From the NCBI RefSeq assembly GCF_000759025.1, contig NZ_JPOS01000081.1, forward strand, positions 1 to 64,000: DNA of 64,000 nucleotides, read 5' to 3'. The stretch comes from Phaeodactylibacter xiamenensis. GTDB lineage: Bacteria; Bacteroidota; Bacteroidia; Chitinophagales; Saprospiraceae. A program made the position numbers and the translations under genes. How positions within the stretch are numbered: the first letter of the stretch is position 1; the number at the start of each line of letters is the position of its first letter. Below are positions 7,369 through 16,332 of this stretch, one piece after another. Under the pieces are notes generated by a model that saw nothing but the letters and a program-made list of their open reading frames with translations, had not been told where the DNA came from and searched no databases.

Positions 7369-9342
7369 ATGATTGATCAACCCCGGCAGCTGTGGGCACC
7401 TACTGAGGCCTTCCGGGCACAATCCCGCCTGGCTCACTACCGGCAATGGCTTAACAGGCACCACCAACTGAACTTTGACGACTACGAGGCGCTTTGGTCA
7501 TGGTCAGTGGCCGAACCAGCCGACTTCTGGGCATCCCTTTGGGATTATTTTGACATTATTGCGCATCAACCCTACACTCAGGTCATGTCAGATGATCCCA
7601 TGCCGGATACCAAATGGTTTGAAGGGAGCACGCTGAATTACGCAGAGCATATTTTCCGCAACCGGACTACTGCGCACCCTGCCCTGATGGCACAGTCCGA
7701 AACCCGGCCCCTGCATAGCCTCAGCTGGGCGGAGCTGGAAGAACAGGTGGCGGCTTTTGCGGCTTTCCTAAAGGCGCAGGGCGTGGAAAAAGGCGACCGG
7801 GTCGTTGGGTTTTTGGCCAATACCGAAGAGGCAAGCATTGCTTTCCTGGCGGCCTGTTCGCTGGGCGCTGTCTGGTCGAGTTGCTCGCCGGATTTCGGGA
7901 CCAGCAGCGTAACGGACCGTTTCCAGCAAATCGAGCCTAAGGTGCTCATCGCTGTGGATGGCTACACTTATAATGGTAAGCCCTACGACAAAACAGGAGT
8001 AGTACAGGAGATCGTAGCAGCACTGCCCACTTTAAAACGGGTCGTTCTCGTACCTTTCCTGGATGAAAGTGCCGAGGCAGCGGCGATTCCCAAAGCTGTA
8101 AGCTGGGCAGATGCTCTCGGTACTCCCCACGATGGGTTAGCGTTTGAGCCGGTCCCGTTTGCCCATCCGATCTGGGTGCTGTACTCCTCAGGCACCACAG
8201 GTATCCCCAAAGCGATTACCCATAGCCACGGCGGCGTACTGCTGGAACATCTGAAGTACCTGGCTTTTCATAATGACGTACATCCCGGAGAGCGCTTCTT
8301 TTGGTTCTCCACTACAGGGTGGATGATGTGGAACTTCGTGCAGGCGGCTATGCTGGCGGGGGCCACGCCGGTACTATACGATGGCAGCCCCGCCTACCCG
8401 GACATGACCGTCATGTGGGCATTTGCCGAAAAGGCGAAGATCAACCACTTCGGTACGAGTGCGCCTTTTCTGGTGGCGAGTATGAAGCGTGGCATCAATC
8501 CCTCCAAAGATTTTGACCTCAGCGCACTGCGATCTATTGGCTCAACGGGCGCACCCCTGCCACCGGAAGCTTTCGATTATGTGTATCAGCATATTAAGGA
8601 AGACCTTTGGCTTTGTTCGATGAGCGGCGGCACGGATGTTTGTACGGCATTCGTGGGCGGCTGCCCGGAACGCCCGGTCTACATGGGCGAAATTCAGTGC
8701 CGTGCCCTTGGCTGCGCCCTGTATGCCTACGATGAGGACGGGCGGCCGCTGGACGATGAAGTTGGCGAAATGGTGATCACAAAACCGATGCCCAGCATGC
8801 CGGTCTACTTTTGGAATGATGCCGGCAAGGCCCGTTACCGGGAAAGCTACTTTGAACTGTTCCCGGGCATTTGGCGGCACGGCGACTGGGTGAAAATTAC
8901 CAGTCGTGATTCCCTGGTTATCCTGGGCCGCTCAGACGCAACGCTCAACCGGCACGGCGTCCGCATCGGCACTGCGGAAATCTACCGGGCAGTTAATAAG
9001 GTAAAAGCCATAAAGGACAGCCTGATCGTGAACCTGGAGCTGGAAGGCGGGCGGCACTACATGCCCTTGTTTGTACTAATGAATAAGGGAGAAGCGCTGA
9101 CAGAAACCGTTAAAGCGGAATTAAAGACCACCCTCCGACAAACGTATTCGCCCCGTCATGTGCCAGATGACATCATTGAGGTGGCCGATATCCCCTATAC
9201 CATCAGCGGCAAAAAGCTGGAGGCACCGGTGAAGAAAATCCTGCTCGGGCACCCGGCGGAAAAAGCAGCTAACCGCGATGCGATGCGCAATCCGGAGGCC
9301 CTGGATTTCTTTATCGACTTTGCAAAACGGGTTAATGGCTAA
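7369..9342 (+). CDS. aacS: Acetoacetate--CoA ligase (acetoacetyl-CoA synthetase)
   Basis: 657-aa ANL-superfamily enzyme that activates acetoacetate to acetoacetyl-CoA using ATP. Diagnostic features are the long N-terminal domain with the ADFWASLWDYFDI region, the adenylation P-loop YSSGTTGIPKAITHSHGG, the STTGWMMWNF segment, HGDWVKI plus the GRSDATLNRHGVRIGTAEIY hinge, and the C-terminal SGKKLEAPVKK lysine (Lys near 618) used in adenylation. Length is normal. Its stop overlaps the stop of the convergent deoxynucleoside kinase by four bases. Functionally it connects to the PHB cluster at 23955-29650, since acetoacetyl-CoA is the substrate of PhaB. Confidence 0.95.
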   Translation: MIDQPRQLWAPTEAFRAQSRLAHYRQWLNRHHQLNFDDYEALWSWSVAEPADFWASLWDYFDIIAHQPYTQVMSDDPMPDTKWFEGSTLNYAEHIFRNRTTAHPALMAQSETRPLHSLSWAELEEQVAAFAAFLKAQGVEKGDRVVGFLANTEEASIAFLAACSLGAVWSSCSPDFGTSSVTDRFQQIEPKVLIAVDGYTYNGKPYDKTGVVQEIVAALPTLKRVVLVPFLDESAEAAAIPKAVSWADALGTPHDGLAFEPVPFAHPIWVLYSSGTTGIPKAITHSHGGVLLEHLKYLAFHNDVHPGERFFWFSTTGWMMWNFVQAAMLAGATPVLYDGSPAYPDMTVMWAFAEKAKINHFGTSAPFLVASMKRGINPSKDFDLSALRSIGSTGAPLPPEAFDYVYQHIKEDLWLCSMSGGTDVCTAFVGGCPERPVYMGEIQCRALGCALYAYDEDGRPLDDEVGEMVITKPMPSMPVYFWNDAGKARYRESYFELFPGIWRHGDWVKITSRDSLVILGRSDATLNRHGVRIGTAEIYRAVNKVKAIKDSLIVNLELEGGRHYMPLFVLMNKGEALTETVKAELKTTLRQTYSPRHVPDDIIEVADIPYTISGKKLEAPVKKILLGHPAEKAANRDAMRNPEALDFFIDFAKRVNG

Positions 9343-9992
9343 TAAAAACTGGCCCGGTGCAGCCCCGGCCGATAGGGCCGGTTGATGAGGTCAAGGATTT
9401 TCTGGTAATCTTCAGGGTTGTTCAGGAAGTCCAGGTCCTCAATATCGATGATCAGGATAGGGAGTTGTTCGTTAGAGCGGAAAAACTCAAAGTAGGATTG
9501 CTGGATTTCCTGCAGGTAGGAGGGCTCGATTTCCTGTTCAAAGGCCCGTCCCCGTTTGCGGATGTTGTCCATAAGACGGTCTGCGGAACGGTGGAGGTAC
9601 ACGAGCAGGTCCGGCTTAGGGAAAGCTGCATTCAGAATGTTGAATAAACGCTGGAACAATCGGTATTCTTCGGTATTGAGGTTGTTGCGGGCAAAAAGCA
9701 GGGTTTTGTAAAAGATATAATCCGCAACGATACCCTCCTGAAAAAGGTCGCGCTGTGCCAGTTCCTGCTGCAATTGCTTGTGGCGCTCGGTCATGAAGAA
9801 GAGCTCCACCGGGAAGGCATAGCGGTCCGGGTTCTGGTAGAAATGTGGCAGAAAGGGATTGTCAGCAAACTCTTCGAGCAGGAGTTTAAAGCCGAAATCT
9901 TCAGCCAGCATTTGCGAAAGGGTAGTCTTACCAGCGCCGATGTTTCCCTCGATAATCAGGAACTGGTGTTGCATGGATTGGTCGTTGTTCAT
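9339..9992 (-). CDS. Deoxynucleoside kinase
   Basis: 217 aa, dNK family (deoxyadenosine/deoxyguanosine kinase type), phosphorylating salvaged deoxynucleosides. The P-loop EGNIGAGKTTLS lies near residues 14-25; the LEEFADNPFLPHFY region and the lid segment RKRGRAFEQEIEPSYL with its arginines are characteristic. It starts 15 nt after the murB stop, so it is the last gene of a leftward run (ABC exporter, membrane protein, murB, kinase). Base specificity cannot be told from the sequence. MQHQFLIIEGN, six codons in, is an alternative start. Confidence 0.92.
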   Translation of the reverse strand: MNNDQSMQHQFLIIEGNIGAGKTTLSQMLAEDFGFKLLLEEFADNPFLPHFYQNPDRYAFPVELFFMTERHKQLQQELAQRDLFQEGIVADYIFYKTLLFARNNLNTEEYRLFQRLFNILNAAFPKPDLLVYLHRSADRLMDNIRKRGRAFEQEIEPSYLQEIQQSYFEFFRSNEQLPILIIDIEDLDFLNNPEDYQKILDLINRPYRPGLHRASFY

Positions 9993-10007
9993 GATTCGCG
10001 TCTCAGT

Positions 10008-11018
10008 TTACAGCACATTGACTTCCGGTTGGAGGGCAATGCCAAACTGCCGCTCCACATCTTCCATAATCTGTTGCGCCAGCGCCCAGACTTCCGCCCC
10101 TGTGGCACATCCGTGATTGACCAGGACGAGCGCCTGTTGGTGGTAAGTGCCCACATTCCCGATGCGCCTGCCCTTCCACCCGGCCTGCTCAATCAGCCAC
10201 CCGGCAGGAACTTTGGTATGCGTATCCCCCTGCGGATATCCGGGAATAGCAGGGTGCTGGTCCCGTAAGGCTTCAAAGCGGGCATTGGCAATCACCGGGT
10301 TTTTAAAAAAGCTGCCGCTGTTGCCCAGTACTGCTGGGTCTGGCAGTTTGCTTTGACGGATGTGGATGACCGCCCGGCTGATGTCTTTGGGCTCCGGCTG
10401 TTGAATGCCCCACTGCTCCAGCGTTTCGGGTATGGCACCATAGCTGGTGTTGAGGTGGTGTTGCCGGCGCGTGAGCCTGAGGTGGATAGCGGTGATAAAG
10501 ATTTGCTCTTTCAGAGACCGCTTGAACAGGCTGTCCCGGTAGCCAAAAGCAGCGTCCTCCTTTGTAAACTCCAGCGCTTTGCCTGTACTCAGGTCAATAG
10601 CTTCCAGCCGTTCGAAGACATCTGACAATTCCACTCCGTAGGCCCCGATATTCTGAATGGGAGCAGCTCCGGCAGTACCCGGTATGAGGGACAGGTTTTC
10701 CAGCCCTCCCAGGTTTTGTTCCAGTGCCCAAAGTACGGTTTCATGCCAGTTTTCACCCCCGCCGATGCGCACCAAAGTGGTGTCTGTATCTTCAGCAAGG
10801 ATAGATTTTCCCATAATCCGGTTGTGCAGTACCCATTGGTCGAGGTCTTGGGTCAGGAGAAGATTGCTGCCGCCGCCCAGGACAAATACAGGTCGCTCCG
10901 GGTGCTGCCGGCGAAGGTCCTGTAGCACTTCAGGGCTTTCTATATCCGAAAAGAAAGCCGCTTTAGCGTTTATGCCAAAGGTATTGTAAGCCTGTAGTGA
11001 TTGTTGTTGCTGAATCAT
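10008..11018 (-). CDS. murB: UDP-N-acetylenolpyruvoylglucosamine reductase
   Basis: About 336 aa; NADPH-dependent FAD enzyme that makes UDP-MurNAc in cytoplasmic peptidoglycan synthesis. It shows NTFGINAKA at the N-terminus, the FAD-binding FVLGGGSNLLL, LSLIPGTAGAAPIQNIGAYG, the catalytic serine region GNSGSFFKNPV and the C-terminal PAGWLIEQAGWKG of type I (E. coli-like) MurB. I start it at the ATG of MIQQQQ (11018) rather than 13 codons upstream because this gives an ATGA overlap with the preceding membrane-protein gene. Confidence 0.95.
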   Translation of the reverse strand: MIQQQQSLQAYNTFGINAKAAFFSDIESPEVLQDLRRQHPERPVFVLGGGSNLLLTQDLDQWVLHNRIMGKSILAEDTDTTLVRIGGGENWHETVLWALEQNLGGLENLSLIPGTAGAAPIQNIGAYGVELSDVFERLEAIDLSTGKALEFTKEDAAFGYRDSLFKRSLKEQIFITAIHLRLTRRQHHLNTSYGAIPETLEQWGIQQPEPKDISRAVIHIRQSKLPDPAVLGNSGSFFKNPVIANARFEALRDQHPAIPGYPQGDTHTKVPAGWLIEQAGWKGRRIGNVGTYHQQALVLVNHGCATGAEVWALAQQIMEDVERQFGIALQPEVNVL

Positions 11019-11560
11019 TGTACCGCCGCTTTCTTTTGAATAACCTCGCAACCCCACAGTCCCGGTTTGATACTGATCAGGACGGTGTCGCCCCGTTCAA
11101 GGGTATTGGGATAAGGGGCCAGGCTGGTGATTTCCCGAATTTCCTGCCGGTAGTAGAATTCGATTTCAAAGACATTCGGAGCTGGTTTTTCTCCGGCTAT
11201 GGGCCCGCTGCGACTGGCGTAACGGGCACTTTGGGAAACGAACTCCACCGGCGTTGGTTTTGCAGGAGGGCTGAGCAGCCGATTGCTCAGGCTGCCAGCC
11301 AGCGGCCCAAAAATAGTACAGGAAAGCCCAAAAAAAATATAAATCTGGATTTTTTCGGTTAGGCCATACTCCTTTCGTGCGGCGTAGTGTCCCAGTGCAA
11401 GGCCGAGGCAGCCACCCACGCCCATGCTGTAAAACGCCAGGCTTGATATATCCAATGTGCGGTTGAACCATGCGAATTCCAGCGCGTAGACCACGACCAG
11501 CCCCAGCATAGCCATGCCAGCGAGGGTATACGTTAGCCGCTCCTTCAGCGTGTAGGCCAT
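11015..11560 (-). CDS. Hypothetical membrane protein
   Basis: 181 aa with three predicted transmembrane helices (about 13-33, 38-58 and 70-92), then a soluble C-terminal half with a predicted beta-rich segment (PNVFEIEFYYRQEI, and RGDTVLISIKPGLWG near the end). I do not recognise the family. It sits 2 nt after the ABC exporter stop and overlaps the murB start by four bases, so it is part of one leftward operon. Confidence 0.75.
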   Translation of the reverse strand: MAYTLKERLTYTLAGMAMLGLVVVYALEFAWFNRTLDISSLAFYSMGVGGCLGLALGHYAARKEYGLTEKIQIYIFFGLSCTIFGPLAGSLSNRLLSPPAKPTPVEFVSQSARYASRSGPIAGEKPAPNVFEIEFYYRQEIREITSLAPYPNTLERGDTVLISIKPGLWGCEVIQKKAAVQ

Positions 11561-11562
11561 GT

Positions 11563-13362
11563 TTAGATCGGTTCGAATTGCAGTTTAGCCAGGGTGTTGT
11601 AAGCGCCTTCTTCCTGCTGGGAAAGCTCGGTATGTGTACCCTGCTCTATGATTTGGCCATTTTCAATAACGAAAATCTGGTCCACATCGCGAATCGTAGC
11701 CAGCCGGTGTGCGATGATGATAGAGGTACGCCCTTCCATCAGCGTGGCCAGCGCATCCTGAACCACTTTTTCTGATTCTGCATCCAGGCTGGAAGTCGCT
11801 TCGTCCAGCAGGAGTATGGCGGGGTCTTTGAGGATGGCCCGCGCAATTGCAATACGCTGCCGCTGTCCCCCCGAGAGCTTTACGCCCCGCTCGCCCACCA
11901 GGGTGTCCAGCCCTTCCGGGAAGGTTTGGATGAAATCCCAGGCATTGGCTTTCTTTGCTGCCTCAATGATTGCTTCTTCCGCAGCATTCGGGTTCCCGTA
12001 TAGAATGTTCTCACGAATAGAGCCTCCGAAGAGGATCACTTCCTGGGGCACGATGGCAATATTCCGGCGATAGGCTGTTGTATTGAAACTGGAAATCGGT
12101 TGCCCGTCCACCAGGATGTCTCCCTCATCAATATTGTAGAAGCGCAGCAGCAGTTGTACAATAGTGGACTTTCCGGCTCCGCTCGTCCCTACGAGTGCCA
12201 CCTTCTGGCCCGGCTCTACCTGAAAGCTCATGTCTTTCAGCACCTCAATGTCCGGGCGGGTGGGGTAGCGGAAGCGCACGTTTTTATACTCAATATGGCC
12301 TTTGACCGGGATGTCGGGAATATGCGCCGCATTTTGGATGTCAATCTCCTGGTTTTCCAAAAGGATTTCACGAATACGCTCGGTGGCTCCAATGGCACCC
12401 AGCAGCTCCGTATAGAAATTCCCGAGGCCGGCAATAGAGGCACCAATTATAGCGGTGTAAGCCACAAATTCAATGAGAACGCCTACGCTCATGGTCCCAT
12501 TCTGAACCATCATGGCTCCCTGCCAGATGATAAAGAAAAGCGCCCCAAACAGGAAAGTAACGATGAAGACAGAAAATAAAGCCCTCCATCGTGCGTACTT
12601 CAGCGACATGCCTACGACCTGGTTGATCCGCTTGCCGTAGCGGACGGACTCAAACAGCTCATTGGTGAATGCCTTTACTGCCTGAATGGCCTGCATGGTT
12701 TCGTTGAGTATGTTATTGGACTCCGCCAGCTCCTCCTGCCGTTCCTTGGAAAGCTTGCGGATAAAACGCCCGAAAAACATGGCTCCGATAATGACTACCG
12801 GGAAGGTGGCCAGCATGATGAGCGAAAGCTGTGGCGCACGGAAAGCCAGGAAAATGATACCTGCCAGCAGGATGATAATTTGACGAAGGAATTCAGCAAG
12901 GGTGATCGAGAAGGCATTGTAAAGTTTCTCCACATCTGCCGTGAGCCGGCTCACCAGCTCGCCCACGCGGGCGTGCTCAAAGAAAGACATGGGCATGGAA
13001 ATGAGCTTTTCGTACAGTGCCCTCCTTACATCCGCAATCCCTTTCTCACTGACGATGGAAAACAGGTAGATGCGGAAATAGGATACCGCCCCCTGTATTA
13101 CCAGGATAGCGGCTAGTATCCAGCCTACATCAACCAGGGAGTAAGGCATTTCCTTTTCGCCGGAAGCGATATCGACCATCAGCCCGGAAAGATACGGGAA
13201 CACCATGAAGGTGATCGAAGAGACAAATAACAGCACCAGCCCGAAACCGAACGCGAAACGGTAAGGGTGGATAAACCTGAAAATCTTAGCGGCAGCGGCC
13301 AGCTTTTCCCGGGTGAGGCGGACTTTGGGCGCATCATCGGCGCCTGACTTGCGTCTGGACAT
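11563..13362 (-). CDS. ABC exporter, fused permease/ATPase (MsbA-like)
   Basis: 599-aa half-transporter expected to act as a homodimer in the inner membrane. The N-terminal ~330 residues form a six-helix ABC exporter domain with the coupling region RRALYEKLISMPMSFFEHAR. The C-terminal ATPase has Walker A (GTSGAGKST), the signature LSGGQRQRIAIARAI, Walker B (AILLLDEATSSLD) and the H-loop (IIIAHRLATI). The substrate is unknown; lipid or drug export is typical of this branch. It is the first gene of the leftward run ending in the deoxynucleoside kinase. Confidence 0.93.
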   Translation of the reverse strand: MSRRKSGADDAPKVRLTREKLAAAAKIFRFIHPYRFAFGFGLVLLFVSSITFMVFPYLSGLMVDIASGEKEMPYSLVDVGWILAAILVIQGAVSYFRIYLFSIVSEKGIADVRRALYEKLISMPMSFFEHARVGELVSRLTADVEKLYNAFSITLAEFLRQIIILLAGIIFLAFRAPQLSLIMLATFPVVIIGAMFFGRFIRKLSKERQEELAESNNILNETMQAIQAVKAFTNELFESVRYGKRINQVVGMSLKYARWRALFSVFIVTFLFGALFFIIWQGAMMVQNGTMSVGVLIEFVAYTAIIGASIAGLGNFYTELLGAIGATERIREILLENQEIDIQNAAHIPDIPVKGHIEYKNVRFRYPTRPDIEVLKDMSFQVEPGQKVALVGTSGAGKSTIVQLLLRFYNIDEGDILVDGQPISSFNTTAYRRNIAIVPQEVILFGGSIRENILYGNPNAAEEAIIEAAKKANAWDFIQTFPEGLDTLVGERGVKLSGGQRQRIAIARAILKDPAILLLDEATSSLDAESEKVVQDALATLMEGRTSIIIAHRLATIRDVDQIFVIENGQIIEQGTHTELSQQEEGAYNTLAKLQFEPI

Positions 13363-13801
13363 TATTGTACTTGGTTTTTTTGCATTCCACGATCATAAAC
13401 AAATCGAGCAGCTTTAAGTTAAAATCGCGAATGCATTAATCTGGTGAATACCTGTTTCAGGCTAAAGCCATTCTTCAGATACTGTTTAAGGTATAAGGTC
13501 TTTTGGCATCAAAGCAGCACCTGAGGATAACCTTTTATCAATAGTTTTTTTGTTTATATATCCGTGTGCTTTTCTTGGAGGGAGCCGGAAAAAAAATTAG
13601 CTTTGCAGCATCTGCACACAAGTATGCCGGGCAGGTCAGGCACTTAAAGAGCGACTTGCCAATACAGAGCGACTCCCTAATTACAGAGCGTATTTGTTCA
13701 TCCATTCCCCAGTATTGAATGAAAATTAAAAGTCAGTCTGTTTGGTCAAAGACTTAGAGGCTGCCTGACTTGGGCCTTTCGATTCCCAAATCCCATTAAC
13801 T
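13363..13801. other. Intergenic region between divergent genes, with AGAGCG direct repeats
   Basis: 439 nt without a gene, separating the leftward exporter operon from the rightward DUF6089 gene. AGAGCG occurs three times at 13648, 13666 and 13685 (18-19 nt spacing), and an AT-rich track lies around 13540-13562. These may be control sites for either direction, but no clear promoter motif can be fixed. Confidence 0.35.
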
Positions 13802-14653
13802 ATGCAAAGACAATTTTTGGTCCTGCTTTTTTGTTTTTTGGTGCATACAACGTTAACATCCCAATTTGTGGATATAGGGTTTACTTTCGGTAGTATGTTC
13901 TACAGCGGGGATATTTCACCAAGCGACCCAAGAGCAATGATCCAGGAAATGCGCCCGGCAGGCGGGATTTTCTGCAGGCTTTCTTCCAGTAATATATTCT
14001 CCACCCGGTTTTCCCTTAATCTTGGAAGTGTACAGGGGGATGACGCCCGAACGTATCGGAAACAGCGCGATCTGGCTTTTCGTACCAACATCACGGAGTT
14101 TTCAGCCATTGGCGAGTTGCATGCATGGCGCATCCGGCATACCGAGTACAGTTTTACCTTTCCTTATCTTTATGGTGGAGTAGGGCTGTTTCATTTCAAT
14201 CCCCGCAGAGAAGTGGATGGGGAGTGGATAGAGCTTCAGCCGCTGGGCACCGAGGGGCAGGGAATACCGGGTTATGCACAACGGTATAATCTGACTCAGT
14301 TCTTTGCACCGTTCGGAGCTGGTATTAAGTTCATTACCCGGAAGTTTACGTTTGGGTTTGAATTTGGGCCCCGCTTTTTGCTTACGGACTACCTGGATGA
14401 TGTAACAGGAGCCGAAGTGAACCACCGGGATATCTTCATCAACAACGGGCCACTTGCTGCTCAGCTCAGCCGGCCGGCCCTTGGTGGTGCTGAAGGTGTG
14501 GATCAGACTTACAGCCGTGGCGTAACCTCACGGGACTGGTACTACATGATGAACATCACAGTTTCCTACAACTTCGGTGCCGGGCTTAATAAAATGCTAT
14601 CTGACCCGGTGCCTTGCCCAAAATGGTCGAAACGAACCAGCCGAAGGCTATAA
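13802..14653 (+). CDS. DUF6089-type outer-membrane beta-barrel protein (first of a pair)
   Basis: 283 aa with an N-terminal signal peptide (about 1-20) and a beta-rich body with alternating aromatic residues, as in small outer-membrane barrels. Shared markers of the DUF6089 pattern are the GDISP turn, DDARTYRKQRDLAFRTNITE, PYLYGGVGLFHFNPR, LQPLGTEGQG and TDYLDDV. The gene 100 nt downstream encodes a clear paralogue with the same motifs in the same order. The function is unknown; roles in the envelope are inference. Confidence 0.78.
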   Translation: MQRQFLVLLFCFLVHTTLTSQFVDIGFTFGSMFYSGDISPSDPRAMIQEMRPAGGIFCRLSSSNIFSTRFSLNLGSVQGDDARTYRKQRDLAFRTNITEFSAIGELHAWRIRHTEYSFTFPYLYGGVGLFHFNPRREVDGEWIELQPLGTEGQGIPGYAQRYNLTQFFAPFGAGIKFITRKFTFGFEFGPRFLLTDYLDDVTGAEVNHRDIFINNGPLAAQLSRPALGGAEGVDQTYSRGVTSRDWYYMMNITVSYNFGAGLNKMLSDPVPCPKWSKRTSRRL

Positions 14654-14753
14654 TTAACCACAGGACTTAATAATTATTCAGGACTGGAAAGCGTTTCTTA
14701 ATCTTGAAGCGTCTATATTTCAGGCCAGTACCTTAATTGATCATTTAATCCCA

Positions 14754-15626
14754 ATGAACAGCATTATGACACGCAAGTTATCCTACCTCATCCAGCCCCT
14801 TTTCTTTTCTGTTTTGCTTACCGGGCTCCTCAGTTTTGCTGCCCTGTCCCTTGAGGCGCAAACGCAGCTTGGAGTTATGGGAGGCGTCTCTTTATACAGC
14901 GGAGATCTTTCGCCAAAAGAGTTTGGCGTTTACTTTGAAGAGGTCCGCCCGGCATTCGGGGTATTTGCCCGTTTTGAGCTGGGGCGTGCCGCTGCGCTGC
15001 GCGTGGGGGTCAATGGGGCCTCCTTGGAAGGAGATGATGCCCGGCATGGCCGTGAGGACCGTGGCTTAGCATTCCGAAGCCGGATTACAGAGTTTTCCCT
15101 GGTTGGGGAGTTGAACCTGTTTAAAATTGGTGCGGCCAGGAACCGTGGCCTGGTCCCTTATCTTTTTGGTGGTGTAGCCGTCTTTCGTTTTAATCCGGAA
15201 GCGCCCTTTGATGGTGACTATATCGAACTGCAGCCTTTAGGAACGGAAGGTCAGGGGTTGCCTAATTATGTAGACCCCTACCGCCTTACCCAATTCGCAG
15301 TGCCTATGGGGGTTGGCGTTAAAGTATTGCTCAGTGAGCAGCTTACCTTGGGCCTGGAGTTTGGGGGGCGCATGCTTTTTACGGATTATCTCGACGATGT
15401 AAGCAATGTAGAAGTCAACTATTTTGATGTCCTCGAAGGCAATGGAGAACTGGCCGCCCGCTTAAGCCGGCCAACCGTGGAAGACCCCACCGCTGATACC
15501 AGCTACCGGCGCGGAGGACAGTACAACGATTGGTATTACGTAGGCGGTGTATCCCTTGCCTTCCGGATTGGCGGGCACAACCGTGGGGTACAGAGCGGAC
15601 GCGGTATAGGGTGCCCAACGTTCTGA
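14754..15626 (+). CDS. DUF6089-type outer-membrane beta-barrel protein (second of a pair)
   Basis: 290 aa, tandem paralogue of the gene at 13802. It has an N-terminal signal peptide (cleavage probably after LEAQ), then YSGDLSP, GDDARHGREDRGLAFRSRIT, PYLFGGVAVFRFNPE, LQPLGTEGQG and TDYLDDVSNVEVNYFDV, each aligned with the first copy. It has its own upstream spacer of 100 nt with a possible TTG-N22-TACCTTAA promoter, so it may be transcribed separately. The function is unknown. Confidence 0.78.
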   Translation: MNSIMTRKLSYLIQPLFFSVLLTGLLSFAALSLEAQTQLGVMGGVSLYSGDLSPKEFGVYFEEVRPAFGVFARFELGRAAALRVGVNGASLEGDDARHGREDRGLAFRSRITEFSLVGELNLFKIGAARNRGLVPYLFGGVAVFRFNPEAPFDGDYIELQPLGTEGQGLPNYVDPYRLTQFAVPMGVGVKVLLSEQLTLGLEFGGRMLFTDYLDDVSNVEVNYFDVLEGNGELAARLSRPTVEDPTADTSYRRGGQYNDWYYVGGVSLAFRIGGHNRGVQSGRGIGCPTF

Positions 15627-15849
15627 TGTTGAAGAGTTTTTGAAGGAATGCCCACTATTTTTTCACCGCAGGCTGTAAATTGGTTAAATTCCTATCATAC
15701 CAGATTTGTCGAGAATCTCATTTGCCAGATCCGCAAAGGAAAAGGCAGATTGAGAGCCACCTTTTATATTTCCGGTATTTTTCCCTGACTGAAAGCTCGG
15801 TCAACCCGATGAGACTTCGCAATTCTGTTTCCGGCATTTCTATTGTCCG

Positions 15850-15887
15850 TATTTAATGTTAACTTTGTGTTAACCAGACATTAAATA
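15850..15887 (+). promoter_or_regulatory. Promoter within a perfect dyad upstream of arsC
   Basis: TATTTAATGT (15850-15859) and ACATTAAATA (15878-15887) are perfect 10-nt inverted repeats. Between them lies TAACTTTG (15860-15867), a perfect match to the Bacteroidota -7 box TAnnTTTG. A regulator bound at the dyad would cover the promoter. The arsC start is 8 nt past the right arm. Confidence 0.6.
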
Positions 15888-15894
15888 CACTGCA

Positions 15895-16332
15895 ATGAAA
15901 AGGGTATTAGTGCTTTGCACTGGCAACTCCTGCCGCAGCCAAATGGCAGAGGGCTATCTTAGGTTCTACTCCGGCGGGAAGCTCGATATTTACAGCGCAG
16001 GGCTCAAGGCTCAACATTTAAACCCTTACACTGTGCGAGTGATGGAGGAGGATAATATCGACATGAGCGAGCATGTTGCCAAATCCATTGATGATTTCAG
16101 CAATCAGCACTTTGATTACCTGATCACGGTTTGTGATGAAGTTTCTCAGGCTACACTTGAAGGTGTCCACTTCGGTAAAAAGATCCACTTCAGTATTCCG
16201 GACCCTGCGAAAGCAACAGGCACAGATCAGGAGGTCGAAGCGGTCTTCTTAAATGTTCGTGAAACGGTGAAGCGGTATATGCTCAAATTTTTGGGTAAGG
16301 CACTCGCTGAAAATGTTGAGGTAGCTTCTTAA
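15895..16332 (+). CDS. Arsenate reductase / low-molecular-weight protein tyrosine phosphatase family
   Basis: 145 aa, LMW-PTP fold. The phosphate-binding loop CTGNSCRS (Cys8, Arg14) and the general-acid segment SIPDPAKA are clear. A second cysteine follows in TVCDEV, as in thioredoxin-linked ArsC, but the third (resolving) cysteine of that family, seven residues later, is replaced (QATLEG). It may therefore be a phosphatase, or an arsenate reductase with another resolving partner. No arsR, acr3 or arsB is adjacent. The dyad at 15850-15887 suggests specific regulation. Confidence 0.8.
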   Translation: MKRVLVLCTGNSCRSQMAEGYLRFYSGGKLDIYSAGLKAQHLNPYTVRVMEEDNIDMSEHVAKSIDDFSNQHFDYLITVCDEVSQATLEGVHFGKKIHFSIPDPAKATGTDQEVEAVFLNVRETVKRYMLKFLGKALAENVEVAS

